DNA from: Haloferax sulfurifontis ATCC BAA-897
GTDB lineage: Archaea; Halobacteriota; Halobacteria; Halobacteriales; Haloferacaceae
Length of the DNA: 39,869 nucleotides
Reading direction: 5' to 3'
Assembly (NCBI RefSeq): GCF_000337835.1
Contig: NZ_AOLM01000010.1
Coordinates: 1-39,869 of the forward strand
Shown here: positions 16,149-23,773 of the stretch, one piece after another
Layout of the letters: the number at the start of each line of letters is the position of its first letter
Numbering within the stretch: position 1 is the first letter of the stretch
Made by a program: the position numbers and the translations under genes
Notes under the pieces: generated by a model
Database searches by the model: none
What the model was told of the DNA's origin: nothing
Seen by the model: the letters and a program-made list of their open reading frames with translations, nothing else

Positions 16149-16756
16149 GCGACGATAACGACGCGGCCGAGGCGGACGGCAAGCCGTCTCCACCGTCTCC
16201 GTCGCTCGGCCTCGCCCGCGGCACCGTCGAACTCGCCGCGCACGACCCGCGCTGGCGCGAGGCGTACGAGCGCGAGGTCGAGCGCCTGCGACCGCGACTC
16301 GGTGGCGCAGGAGGCGACGACAGCGTCCGATTCGAACACGTCGGGAGCACCGCGGTTCCGGGGCTGGCCGCGAAACCCATCGTCGACCTGCTCGTCCTCG
16401 TTTCCGACCTCGACGACGCCGAGGGCGTCGCGCGGGCGCTCGAAGCCGCGGGCTACGAGGAGCGCCCCGACGACGACGTTCCCGACCGCCGATTTTTCGT
16501 CCGCGGCCCGCCCGGGCGGCGGACGCACTATCTCTCCGTGACCGAAGTCGGGAGCGACTGCCACCGCGAGCAGGTCACTTTCCGCGACGCGCTCCGCGCA
16601 GACGACGACCTCGCGGCCGAGTACGAGCGACACAAGCGCAGGCTCACCGAGGCGCACCCCGACGACCGGAGTCGGTACACGAACGCGAAGGCGTCGTTCG
16701 TCGAATCCGTGCTCGACGACGCCGCGTCGTGGGAAGGCGACGACTCGCTCGTGTAG
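16145..16756 (+). CDS. GrpB family protein (nucleotidyltransferase-like)
   Basis: The ATG at 16145 overlaps the upstream stop and gives a 203-residue product. The GrpB/UPF0157 core is clear: FEHVGSTAVPGLAAKPIVD (about 64-82), then DLLVLV, YEERPDD, FVRGPPGRRTHYLSV and the late KRRLTEAHPDDRSRYTNAKASF. The fold belongs to the nucleotidyltransferase superfamily, and relatives are sometimes fused to dephospho-CoA kinase. The true substrate is not established. A longer reading from 16127 would add six unconserved residues inside the neighbour, so it was not chosen. Confidence 0.85.
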   Translation: MSDDNDAAEADGKPSPPSPSLGLARGTVELAAHDPRWREAYEREVERLRPRLGGAGGDDSVRFEHVGSTAVPGLAAKPIVDLLVLVSDLDDAEGVARALEAAGYEERPDDDVPDRRFFVRGPPGRRTHYLSVTEVGSDCHREQVTFRDALRADDDLAAEYERHKRRLTEAHPDDRSRYTNAKASFVESVLDDAASWEGDDSLV

Positions 16757-16806
16757 GTCGAGCACACTACCATAGCTTTTCCCCGCCGGGGAGTCAAGGG
16801 TGGGTC

Positions 16807-17262
16807 ATGGCACTCCCAATCGACCCCAGCGCCATCAAACCGGAAGACATCGGCGAGGAACGCGTCGTCCTCGAGATGGAACACGAGGCGGCAATCGAGC
16901 GCGTCCGCGAGGCCTTTACCGACGCCGGGTTCGGTGTCGCCACCGAATTTTCGCCCTCCGAGATGCTCAACGAGAAGGTCGACGCCGGCCGCGACCCCTA
17001 CTACGTCCTCGGCGCGTGTAACCCGAACATGGCGGACCGCGCGCTCGACGCCACCGACAACAAGATGGGCGGACTCTTCCCGTGCAACGTGGTCATCTGG
17101 GAAGAAGAGCCGGGCAAGCAGGTCGTCTACCACCTGAGCATCATGCGCGTCGCCCGCCTCATCGGCATCGCCCCCGACAACGACGAGATGGCCGATATCA
17201 TCGCCGACACGGGCGAACTCGTCGAACAGGCGCTCGCCAACCTCGACGCGGCCGAGGCGTAG
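16807..17262 (+). CDS. DUF302 domain protein
   Basis: A 151-residue protein made almost entirely of one DUF302 domain: amphipathic helix EHEAAIERVREAFTDAGFGV, then FSPSEMLNEKVDAG, YYVLGACNPNMADRALDA and GGLFPCNVVIWEE. The cysteines in ACNP and FPCN are typical of the family and may bind a ligand or metal. It is cytoplasmic. DUF302 proteins are widespread and uncharacterised; some are linked to thiol or metal stress. TATA-like TAGCTTTTCC (about 16772-16781) lies 26-35 nt before the ATG, so the transcript is probably leaderless. Confidence 0.85.
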   Translation: MALPIDPSAIKPEDIGEERVVLEMEHEAAIERVREAFTDAGFGVATEFSPSEMLNEKVDAGRDPYYVLGACNPNMADRALDATDNKMGGLFPCNVVIWEEEPGKQVVYHLSIMRVARLIGIAPDNDEMADIIADTGELVEQALANLDAAEA

Positions 17263-17296
17263 GCGGGGTATCGAAGCGCAATCGGCTGTCTCGACT

Positions 17297-17470
17297 TTAC
17301 AACCCGTCTCGCGCGTCGAGCGCGTCCGCGATGCGCTTCACGTCGCCGCGAATCTTGTACAGCAGATAGAGCGCGACGAGCGCCGCGACCACGGGGAGGA
17401 GCGCGAAAATGCCGTAGATGAGGATGATGATGAGCAGTTCGGGACCGCCGGGGACCTGTAACGGGAGCAT
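17297..17470 (-). CDS. 57-residue single-pass membrane protein
   Basis: A short reading frame begins MLPLQVPGGPELLIIILIYG. The hydrophobic helix spans about residues 11-38, followed by a positive amphipathic end YKIRGDVKRIADALDARDGL. A TATA-like CTATTTTGAC (about 17494-17503) lies about 25-33 nt before ATG 17470. The PGGPELLIIILI start resembles a TatA-type N-terminus (compare PGGPELLVI), but it lacks the TatA amphipathic helix composition and length, so I leave it unnamed. Codon use and the clean promoter support it as real. Confidence 0.7.
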   Translation of the reverse strand: MLPLQVPGGPELLIIILIYGIFALLPVVAALVALYLLYKIRGDVKRIADALDARDGL

Positions 17471-17505
17471 ACGAGAACGTATCGTCCGACTGTCAAAATA
17501 GTTGC

Positions 17506-18768
17506 TCAGGCGAAGTCGAAGATGTCGGTCTGGAGACCGGCGGCCATCGTGGACTTCCGGCGGAGGTCCGCGAGCGACACCGGGAGGTACTCCGTCACGT
17601 CGCGGACGGCGTCGCCGAACGTCTCGGCGTCGGCCGTCTCGCCCTCGAAGGCGTGGCGGATGGACTCGCGTATCTGCCAGACGCCGACCGGCCCCCAGTA
17701 GTCGTCGGAGACGTGTCTGATGACGAGCGCCTTCGCCTGTCGGCCGCGCTCTTTGAGGTGTTCGAGGACGCCGAGCCGGGAGGCGTGGTACGCGCCGGCC
17801 GTCTCGTTCACGTAGCCGGTCCGCCCCTCGTAGCCCTCGCGGTCGGCCGCGAGATACATCCCCGCCTCGGGGTCGGGGTTCCAGACGCTCCCCGGCGCTT
17901 TCAGCTCGATGAGTTCGAACTCCCAGCGCCCCGGCGCGAGGATGACCCAGAAGGCGTTGCCGATGAACTCGTTGCGGTAGATTTCGACGCCGTCGACGCT
18001 CTCTGCGTGTTTGACCTGCCCGCGGAGGTACTGACCGAGCGTGTCGTCGACGGCGGTGATGGACCACCGCGTCGGGACGAGCCGGCGCTGTTCGGTCTGG
18101 CCGAGCGCGCCCGCAGAGAGGATGGTGTTGATGTCGTACACGTCGAAGCCGCGGCGATAGAGGTACGTCATCGCGCCCTCGGCGTTCCAGTCGTCGTCTT
18201 CGAGCGTCTTTTGCACCAGTTTGGGGACGTGCGGGTTCTCCGCGAGGTCGGCCGAGCGGGCGCGGGCCCGCGGGCCGACGGGCGTCGCCACGTCGTCGGC
18301 GCGGGCGTCGAGGTCGAGGGAGGGCTTTCCATCGAGGCCGATTTCGACCGTCACGGGGCGGTCGGCGATGGCGACCTCGCGTTGCGTCCCGAGGAAGCCG
18401 TCCCACGAGTCGGCGACGTTCGTCACCTTCGTCCCGCGATTCGAGTTCAGAAGCGAGGTGCGCCGCTGGAACACGTCGTCGATGCTCACGCCCTCGTCGT
18501 ACCACGCGGCACTCGTCTCGAAGGAGGCGGCGTCCTCGTCGTGGCCGACCGGCGAGAGGATGCCCGTCGAGACGTTCGGATAGTTCGACCGGCCGACGAA
18601 GATAGACGGGGAGACGCCGCCGTACAGCGAGTCTCCCTGCACCGTCTCCTCGAACCGGTCTTGGAACGTTTCGAGGTGGTCGAGGATGCCGTAGGACTTC
18701 TCCTCGGCGAGTCGCCGCCGCTCGGCGCGCTCGTCCCGCTCGATGTCCATGTACTCGTCGAGCCGCAT
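17506..18768 (-). CDS. nreA: NreA-type DNA repair protein
   Basis: The 420-residue protein is recognised as the archaeal NreA family (Nre = novel repair), linked in Haloferax to resistance to mitomycin C and to interaction with the sliding clamp PCNA. Visible family stretches: YGGVSPSIFVGRSNYPNVSTG (about 49-69), LLNSNRGTKVTNVADSWDGF, and NDY-like ADRPVTVEIGLDGKPSL. The C-terminus QTDIFDFA (413-420) is a PCNA-interacting-protein (PIP) motif, Qxx(I)xxF, at the usual terminal position. No zinc finger is present at the N-terminus. A TATA-like GTTCATACC about 30 nt before ATG 18768 suggests an individual promoter. It follows the tfb gene on the same strand. Confidence 0.9.
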   Translation of the reverse strand: MRLDEYMDIERDERAERRRLAEEKSYGILDHLETFQDRFEETVQGDSLYGGVSPSIFVGRSNYPNVSTGILSPVGHDEDAASFETSAAWYDEGVSIDDVFQRRTSLLNSNRGTKVTNVADSWDGFLGTQREVAIADRPVTVEIGLDGKPSLDLDARADDVATPVGPRARARSADLAENPHVPKLVQKTLEDDDWNAEGAMTYLYRRGFDVYDINTILSAGALGQTEQRRLVPTRWSITAVDDTLGQYLRGQVKHAESVDGVEIYRNEFIGNAFWVILAPGRWEFELIELKAPGSVWNPDPEAGMYLAADREGYEGRTGYVNETAGAYHASRLGVLEHLKERGRQAKALVIRHVSDDYWGPVGVWQIRESIRHAFEGETADAETFGDAVRDVTEYLPVSLADLRRKSTMAAGLQTDIFDFA

Positions 18769-18851
18769 TCACCGGATGTGGGTCGCCCGCGGGTATGAAC
18801 CTTCGGCGACGCGTCCGGGTCAGAAAGGGGTCCGGCTCGCGCGGGCGGGGC

Positions 18852-19832
18852 TCAGGTGTGGATGCCCATCGCTTCGATCTGTTCTTGGTAGCGGTTCCGG
18901 ATGGTGACTTCCGTCACCTGCGCGACCTCGGCGACCTCGCGCTGGGTCTTCTTCTCGTTGCAGAGAAGCGACGCGGCGTAGATGGCGGCGGCGGCGAAGC
19001 CGGTCGGCGACTTCCCGGAGAGAAGCCCCTGTTCCGCGGTCGTCTCGATGATCTCGTTCGCCTTCGACTGGACCTCCTTCGAGAGGTCGAGTTCGGACGA
19101 AAACCGCGGGACGTACTTCTTGGGGTCCACCGGCCGCATCTCGAGACCGAGTTCCTGCGAGATGTAGCGGTACGTCCGGCCGATTTCCTTGCGCTCGACG
19201 CGGGACACCTCGGAAATCTCTTCGAGCGAGCGCGGGATGCCCTCCTTCCGACACGCGGCGTACAGCGCCGACGTGGCGACGCCCTCGATGGAGCGGCCGC
19301 GAATCAGGTCCTCGCTGAGCGCCCGGCGGTAGATGACGGACGCGACCTCGCGGACCGACCGCGGGACGCCGAGCGCCGACGCCATGCGGTCGATTTCGCT
19401 GAGGGCGAACTGGAGGTTGCGCTCGCCGGCGTCCTTGGTTCGAATGCGCTCTTGCCACTTGCGCAGGCGGTGCATCTGCGACCGCTTCTTCGAGGAGATA
19501 GAGCGGCCGTAGGCGTCTTTGTCCTTCCAGTCGATGGTCGTCGTCAGTCCCTTGTCGTGCATCGTCTGCGTGGTCGGCGCGCCCACGCGCGACTTCGACT
19601 GCCGCTCTGAGTGGTTGAACGCCCGCCACTCCGGGCCGGGGTCGATGCGCTCTTCTTCGATGATGATGCCGGTCTCCTCGTGAATCAACTCGCCGTCGCC
19701 GGTCCGAACGACTTCCTCGGGGTCGAGGTCGTCGAGGTCCAACTCCTCTTCGGATGTCTCGTCGTCCTGTGACTCGTCGCCCCATCGAGTCCGGTCGTGC
19801 TCACGCTCCCGCTGGCGGGTAGGCCGTTTCAT
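18852..19832 (-). CDS. Transcription initiation factor B (TFB) lacking zinc-ribbon cysteines
   Basis: The 326-residue protein is a TFB paralogue. B-reader/linker [17 protein letters not shown] (68-84) and [17 protein letters not shown] are conserved, and both cyclin folds are complete: first about 125-215 ([20 protein letters not shown]), second about 220-320 ([20 protein letters not shown]). A C-terminal helix-turn-helix [19 protein letters not shown] is present. The N-terminal ribbon, normally CxxC...CxxC, has no cysteine: residues 28-61 read as acidic residues, with LIHEETG where others have LICDDCG. I chose ATG 19832 because [11 protein letters not shown] matches other haloarchaeal TFB starts. 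Haloarchaea encode several TFBs; loss of the ribbon that docks to RNA polymerase is the odd point here. Confidence 0.9.
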   Translation of the reverse strand: MKRPTRQREREHDRTRWGDESQDDETSEEELDLDDLDPEEVVRTGDGELIHEETGIIIEEERIDPGPEWRAFNHSERQSKSRVGAPTTQTMHDKGLTTTIDWKDKDAYGRSISSKKRSQMHRLRKWQERIRTKDAGERNLQFALSEIDRMASALGVPRSVREVASVIYRRALSEDLIRGRSIEGVATSALYAACRKEGIPRSLEEISEVSRVERKEIGRTYRYISQELGLEMRPVDPKKYVPRFSSELDLSKEVQSKANEIIETTAEQGLLSGKSPTGFAAAAIYAASLLCNEKKTQREVAEVAQVTEVTIRNRYQEQIEAMGIHT

Positions 19833-19835
19833 CGC

Positions 19836-19845
19836 ATTTATATAT
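19836..19845 (-). promoter_or_regulatory. Strong TATA-like element unusually close to the tfb start codon
   Basis: ATATATAAAT (minus strand) lies 4-13 nt before the ATG at 19832, too close to place transcription start at or before the ATG. A second weaker AT-rich stretch, AAGGAAATAG (about 19850-19859), may be the real box. Confidence 0.4.
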
Positions 19846-19950
19846 TGTCTATTTCCTTGCACTTCAACCTTTGGCGGCGTTCGTCGGAGTGTCACCGCGG
19901 CCGCAACGACGAACGGAGCGCCTTTACCGAATCACCGGTGAGGTGACGGT

Positions 19951-20544
19951 ATGCCGACCGTCGAGTGCGACCCCGACGAAGCCCGACGACGACTCGAAGC
20001 CGCGGGCGTGTCCGTCTCGCCCGGAAACACCGACCACGAGCGCTGGCGCGCCGAACGCGGCGACGCCAGCGCGGTCGCCTACGACGGGAAGGTCGTCGTG
20101 CAGGGGTCGAGACCGACCGACCTGCTCGCGCTCATCCGGCCGACGGGCGGCCGCGCGCACGTCTACTTCGACGGCGCGAGCCGGGGGAACCCCGGCCCCG
20201 CCGCCATCGGGTGGGCCATCGTGACGAGCGACGGTATCGTCGCCGAGGGCTCACAGCGAATCGGCGAGACGACCAACAACCGCGCGGAGTACGAGGCGCT
20301 CGTGGAGGCGCTGTCGGTCGCAGAGGAGTACGGCTACGACGAGGTGGACGTCCGCGGCGACTCGCAGTTAATCGTCAAGCAGGTCCGCGGCGAGTGGAAC
20401 ACGAACGACCCCGGACTCAAGGAGCGCCGCGTGAAGGCCCGAGAGCTCCTGTCGACGTTCGACCGCTGGTCGCTGGAACACGTACCGCGAGAGATAAACG
20501 ACCGCGCCGACTCCCTAGCCAACGAGGCCCTCGACGATGCCTGA
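19951..20544 (+). CDS. rnhA: Ribonuclease HI
   Basis: The 197-residue protein cleaves the RNA strand of RNA:DNA hybrids. The catalytic DEDD set is visible: D74 in VYFDGAS, E113 in NNRAEYEAL, D137 in VRGDSQLIVKQ and D187 in INDRADSLANEAL. A 65-residue N-terminal extension precedes the core (VECDPDEARRRLEAAG...VAYDGKVVVQG). It is common to haloarchaeal RNase HI and resembles the TBP-like substrate-binding domain of RNase HIII. TATA-like CTTTACC (19921-19927) suits a leaderless transcript; a GGTGAGGTGA stretch may also serve as a ribosome site. The 3' end overlaps the next gene by 8 nt. Confidence 0.92.
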   Translation: MPTVECDPDEARRRLEAAGVSVSPGNTDHERWRAERGDASAVAYDGKVVVQGSRPTDLLALIRPTGGRAHVYFDGASRGNPGPAAIGWAIVTSDGIVAEGSQRIGETTNNRAEYEALVEALSVAEEYGYDEVDVRGDSQLIVKQVRGEWNTNDPGLKERRVKARELLSTFDRWSLEHVPREINDRADSLANEALDDA

Positions 20545-21097
20545 GTCAGAACTCCCCGAAGACGTGCTTTCCGAAGCCGAGCGGCTGACGCGACTGGCCC
20601 GCGACGCCGTCGACCCCGACGAGGCGGAGGCGTATCGGTCCGCCCGCGACGACATCGTAAGCGAGTACGAGTTCCGCGCGCGACACCGCGAGGAAGACGA
20701 CGTGTTGGTGCTCCACCCGGACGAGTGGGTCGCCGACGACGGAATCGTCGACCCGGCGGAGATAGACGACGTCGACCGCGGAATCGAACGCCCGCTGTCG
20801 GGGACCGGCGAGGACCACGAGTGGAGCGCGGTCGAAGAACACAACGCGTCGTGCGTCGCGGCCGTCGCCGAGGAACACGGCGCGGCCCACGCGGCGAACG
20901 CCCGGGCGTTCGCGGACTTCCTCGGGAACCACTACGTCCGGCGAATCGAGACGGCCGGCGCTCCCGAAGTGCGCGAGTTCGTCGAAGAATATTATCCACG
21001 CAACGCGTGGCCGACCGCTGAACAGCGGTCGTTGTTACCGGAGTCGCTCGAGTTGCTCTTCGACGCCGCAGACGCCGAAGTGCCCGAATACAACTGA
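20537..21097 (+). CDS. rnhA-operon protein (DUF7108 family)
   Basis: A 186-residue, acidic, helix-rich cytoplasmic protein encoded with 8-nt overlap after rnhA, the arrangement seen generally in haloarchaea (known simply as the rnhA operon protein). Conserved-looking stretches include EDDVLVLHPDEWVADDG, CVAAVAEEHGAAHAANARAF and EEYYPRNAWPTAEQ. There is one cysteine and no membrane segment or signal. A role accompanying RNase HI is inferred from fixed linkage only. I recognise the family but not a biochemical activity. Confidence 0.8.
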   Translation: MPESELPEDVLSEAERLTRLARDAVDPDEAEAYRSARDDIVSEYEFRARHREEDDVLVLHPDEWVADDGIVDPAEIDDVDRGIERPLSGTGEDHEWSAVEEHNASCVAAVAEEHGAAHAANARAFADFLGNHYVRRIETAGAPEVREFVEEYYPRNAWPTAEQRSLLPESLELLFDAADAEVPEYN

Positions 21098-21132
21098 GCG
21101 AACCCCGCGGTTCGTGCGGTGTGTTCTGCCGA

Positions 21133-21492
21133 TTACAGCTTGCCTTCGACGAGCTCCGAGACCATCTCGGCGCGCTCGTCGTCGGTGACGAACTTCGAGA
21201 GCATCCAGTCGAAGCGGTCGAGGACCGCCTGGAGGCCGTCGTCGGTCAGTTCGTACTGGTTCGTCCGCTTGTCGAGTTCGCTTTTCTCGACGAGACCCAT
21301 CTCGACGAGGTCGTCGAGGTTGGGGTACAGACGCCCGTGGTTGACCTCGGTGTCGTAGTACGATTCGAGGTGACGCTTGATAGCCAGGCCGTACATCGGC
21401 TCCTCGGCGAGAATGACGAGGATATTCTGTTGGAACGCGGTGAGGTCCCGAGCCGCACCGGATTTGTTGCCAATTGTTTGTGCCTCTGACAT
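21133..21492 (-). CDS. PadR family transcriptional regulator
   Basis: The 119-residue protein is a winged-helix DNA-binding repressor. The helix-turn-helix core is TAFQQNILVILAEEPMYGLA, followed by IKRHLESYYDTEVNHGRLYP and NLDDLVEMGLVEK, the wing KRTNQYELTDDGLQAV, and a short C-terminal helix that pairs the dimer. The length and the motif YGLAIKRHLE with NHGRLYPNLDDL are typical of PadR. The promoter (TATA GTTTAAATAG near 21514-21523) and an inverted repeat between it and the ATG suggest autoregulation. It is divergent from ppa. Confidence 0.9.
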   Translation of the reverse strand: MSEAQTIGNKSGAARDLTAFQQNILVILAEEPMYGLAIKRHLESYYDTEVNHGRLYPNLDDLVEMGLVEKSELDKRTNQYELTDDGLQAVLDRFDWMLSKFVTDDERAEMVSELVEGKL

Positions 21493-21508
21493 GCATATGG
21501 AAATGTCA
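21487..21508 (-). promoter_or_regulatory. Candidate autoregulatory operator of the padR gene
   Basis: TGACAT (21487-21492) and ATGTCA (21503-21508) are perfect 6-bp arms with a 10-nt spacer. They overlap the start codon at 21490-21492 and the likely transcription start, just downstream of the TATA box. Confidence 0.5.
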
Positions 21509-21827
21509 TCGGCCTATTTAAACTTTGTCAACGCGCAGTCTGTTTCGTCGCCGAATGTAGGGGCACGATACGATGAATTTGGGGCGGAGCGGACACGAGT
21601 GTCGGGTATTGCACAGAGCCGAGTCGTGGCGACGGACGAAAGACAGTGGGCGGTGTCCAAGCGAGCATATCTGAGGAATATCTCACACGCATAGCAGGAG
21701 TGTCGTGGGATTCGGGGGAGAATACCTCTACACATAGAGAGGTTCAAAGTGGCCGACGAGGCCCGAGTGGTATCCGTAGGAGACCAATCCCGAAAGGACT
21801 TTTGCCCGCATCGAGGATGGATTCGGT
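21493..21827. promoter_or_regulatory. Divergent intergenic region between padR and ppa
   Basis: 335 nt without a convincing gene. It is more AT-rich than its surroundings. It holds the padR TATA (about 21514-21523), a short inverted repeat CTCTA-CACA-TAGAG (21726-21739), and the ppa TATA-like GACTTTTGC (about 21797-21805), which is near 28 nt before ATG 21828. Reading frames on either strand here lack family resemblance. A small RNA cannot be excluded. Confidence 0.5.
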
Positions 21828-22361
21828 ATGGTGAACCTCTGGGAAGACATGGAGACCGGACCGGACGCACCGGACGAAATCTACGCAGTCGTCGAGTGTC
21901 TCAAAGGCGAGCGCAACAAGTACGAGTACGACAAGGACATCCCCGGCGTCGTCCTCGACCGCGTGCTTCACTCCAACGTCCACTACCCGTCGGACTACGG
22001 CTTCATGCCGCAGACGTACTACGACGACGAGGACCCCTTCGACGTGCTCGTCCTCGTCGAGGACCAGACGTTCCCCGGCTGTGTCATCGAGGCCCGCCCG
22101 GTCGCGCTCATGAAGATGGACGACGACGGCGAGCAGGACGACAAGGTCATCGCCGTCCCCATCGAGGACCCCCGCTACGACCACATCGAGGACCTCGAAG
22201 ACATCCCCCAGCAGACGCTCGACGAGATCGACGAGTTCTTCTCGACCTACAAGAACCTCGAGGCCGGCAAGGAAGTCGAGACGCTGGGCTGGGAGGACAA
22301 GCAGGCCGCCAAGGACGCCATCGAACACGCGATGGACCTCTACGAAGAGAACTTCGCGTAA
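21828..22361 (+). CDS. ppa: Inorganic pyrophosphatase (family I)
   Basis: The 177-residue protein hydrolyses pyrophosphate to phosphate in the cytosol, driving nucleic-acid and protein synthesis. The PPase signature DDEDPFDVLVLV, with its paired aspartates, is present along with KYEYDKD, HYPSDYGFMPQTY and VIEARPVALMKM. The metal-binding lysine and tyrosine region KNLEAGKEVETLGW is also intact, and the length is normal. It starts at ATG 21828 with a TATA-like box about 28 nt upstream and ends in a clear T-run. It is probably transcribed alone. Confidence 0.95.
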   Translation: MVNLWEDMETGPDAPDEIYAVVECLKGERNKYEYDKDIPGVVLDRVLHSNVHYPSDYGFMPQTYYDDEDPFDVLVLVEDQTFPGCVIEARPVALMKMDDDGEQDDKVIAVPIEDPRYDHIEDLEDIPQQTLDEIDEFFSTYKNLEAGKEVETLGWEDKQAAKDAIEHAMDLYEENFA

Positions 22362-22377
22362 GCGACTTCACCGCGCG

Positions 22378-22383
22378 TTTTTT
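22378..22383 (+). terminator. T-run terminator after ppa
   Basis: Six T (22378-22383), following a short GC-rich stretch (CACCGCGCG) 16 nt after the ppa stop. Confidence 0.55.
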
Positions 22384-22558
22384 CGGACGCTGAACTAACC
22401 CACAGTGTCGACCACGGCGACGACGCCGGAACTGCGACCGCCCCGAAACCGACCGCCGCCGGCGACCCAGATACCCGACAGTTATCGCCGACGCGCCCGC
22501 CGATGAATTATGCGCATGGGTAATCTTTAGTCCCTCTGTCCGGTAGCTTGAGACACGA

Positions 22559-22675
22559 ATGGCAGCCAAGCAACCCCGCCTCGGGCTTCAGCACCCGACC
22601 GTCGTCCCCACGAACTTCACGCCCGCCGACGAGGCGGACAAAGACGCCGAGGACGCGACCGACGACGACGCGTAA
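22559..22675 (+). CDS. 38-residue acidic-tailed microprotein (predicted)
   Basis: An ATG-TAA frame reads MAAKQPRLGLQHPTVVPTNF followed by TPADEADKDAEDATDDDA. The basic/hydrophobic head and acidic tail, G/C-ending codons and a TATA-like AATCTTTAG (about 22523-22531) 28-36 nt upstream support a real gene. Haloarchaea have many such small proteins. The distinctive LQHPTVVPTNF segment could be used to find relatives. No domain is recognised. Confidence 0.55.
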   Translation: MAAKQPRLGLQHPTVVPTNFTPADEADKDAEDATDDDA

Positions 22676-22842
22676 CCCCGTATTTCTCGCGCGACGACCG
22701 CCGAGAGCGACGGCGTTGGCCGCGCCGACGACACATCGGTCGTCCCCCGAAACGAATAATCCGGCCAGTTGACCCGGCGACGGTGCGGATTCGTCTTCCA
22801 ATCAAGATGTGAGCCAACACACCACATCCATGAGGGAACCCC

Positions 22843-22849
22843 TTTTTAT
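22843..22849 (+). promoter_or_regulatory. TATA box of the rhomboid gene
   Basis: TTTTTAT (22843-22849) is 24-30 nt before ATG 22873, so the transcript should be leaderless or nearly so. Confidence 0.6.
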
Positions 22850-22872
22850 CTCGCCGCTGTAAGGCGTTGGTA

Positions 22873-23772
22873 ATGCCTGTCTGCGACGTGTGCGGCAAAG
22901 ACGAGAGTCTGCCGTACCGCTGTTCGCGGTGTGGCGGGACGTTCTGTTCCGAACACCGCCTCCCCGAGAACCACGACTGCGCGGGGCTCTCCGACTGGGA
23001 CGACCCCGCCGGCGTCTTCGATAGCTCCTTCGACGACTCCGTGAACAATCAGGGCGGCCGCGGCGGCGGACTGCTGAGTTCGCTCACGGGCGCTGGCGGC
23101 GTGCTCGGCTACTTCCGCGGGAACGTCGCGTACCTGTTCCTCGCGCTGATGTGGCTCACGTTCTTCGCCCAGCTCGTCTTAGAGCAGTTTCTCGGACTGC
23201 CCAACCTCTCGATTAGCGCCTTCTATCTCACGAGCATCCACCCCGAGTACGTCTGGACGTGGGTCACCTCGATATTCGCCCACGGCGGCTTCTATCACAT
23301 CGTCGGTAACTCCATCGTGCTGTTCTTCTTCGGCCCGCTGGTGGAGCGCTACGTCGGCTCGCGGAAGTTCGCGGCGCTGTTCCTCGTCAGCGGGATGCTC
23401 GCCGGGCTGGCGCAGGTCGGCTCGTCGATGCTCCTGTCTCCCGGAAGCCTGAGCGCCGTCGTCGGCGCGAGCGGTGCCATCATGGCCGTTCTCGGCGTCC
23501 TGACCGTCCTCAACCCGGGGCTCCGAATCTATCTGTACTTCATCATCCCCGTCCCGCTGTGGCTGTTCACGCTCGGCTTCGCCGGCATCTCGGTGTTCTT
23601 CTTCGTCAGCCAGAGCGCCGACGGCATCGCCCACTTCGCGCACCTCATCGGCCTCGTCATCGGCCTCGCCTACGGCCAGCACGTGAAGGGCCGCAGGAGC
23701 GTCCCCTCCCAGCTCTCGCTCGGCGGGGGCGGTCCGGGTGGCCCGGGCGGTCCCGGCCGCGGTCGGTTCTGA
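22873..23772 (+). CDS. rhoII: Rhomboid intramembrane serine protease with N-terminal AN1-type zinc finger
   Basis: The 299-residue protein has an N-terminal AN1-like zinc finger: C4, C7, C17, C20, C25, H28, H34, C36. A flexible Ser/Gly linker (45-75) leads to a six-helix rhomboid domain. Protease residues are intact: N145 (HIVGNSIVLFFFG), S200 in VVGASGAIMA, and H257 in HFAHLIGLVIG. The C-terminus is a Gly/Pro tail. In H. volcanii, as I recall, loss of RhoII affects glycosylation of surface proteins and sensitivity to novobiocin. I start at ATG 22873; TTG 22867 would add only two residues. It is followed 2 nt later by nfi, so they form an operon. Confidence 0.92.
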   Translation: MPVCDVCGKDESLPYRCSRCGGTFCSEHRLPENHDCAGLSDWDDPAGVFDSSFDDSVNNQGGRGGGLLSSLTGAGGVLGYFRGNVAYLFLALMWLTFFAQLVLEQFLGLPNLSISAFYLTSIHPEYVWTWVTSIFAHGGFYHIVGNSIVLFFFGPLVERYVGSRKFAALFLVSGMLAGLAQVGSSMLLSPGSLSAVVGASGAIMAVLGVLTVLNPGLRIYLYFIIPVPLWLFTLGFAGISVFFFVSQSADGIAHFAHLIGLVIGLAYGQHVKGRRSVPSQLSLGGGGPGGPGGPGRGRF

Positions 23773-23773
23773 G

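Noticed and set aside
17297..17470. Naming the 57-residue protein TatA
   Set aside because: The PGGPELL start is suggestive, but the protein lacks the length and amphipathic helix of TatA.
22806..22828. Inverted repeat GATGTG-N11-CACATC upstream of the rhomboid TATA
   Set aside because: 6-bp arms of this spacing are expected several times by chance in a window this size.
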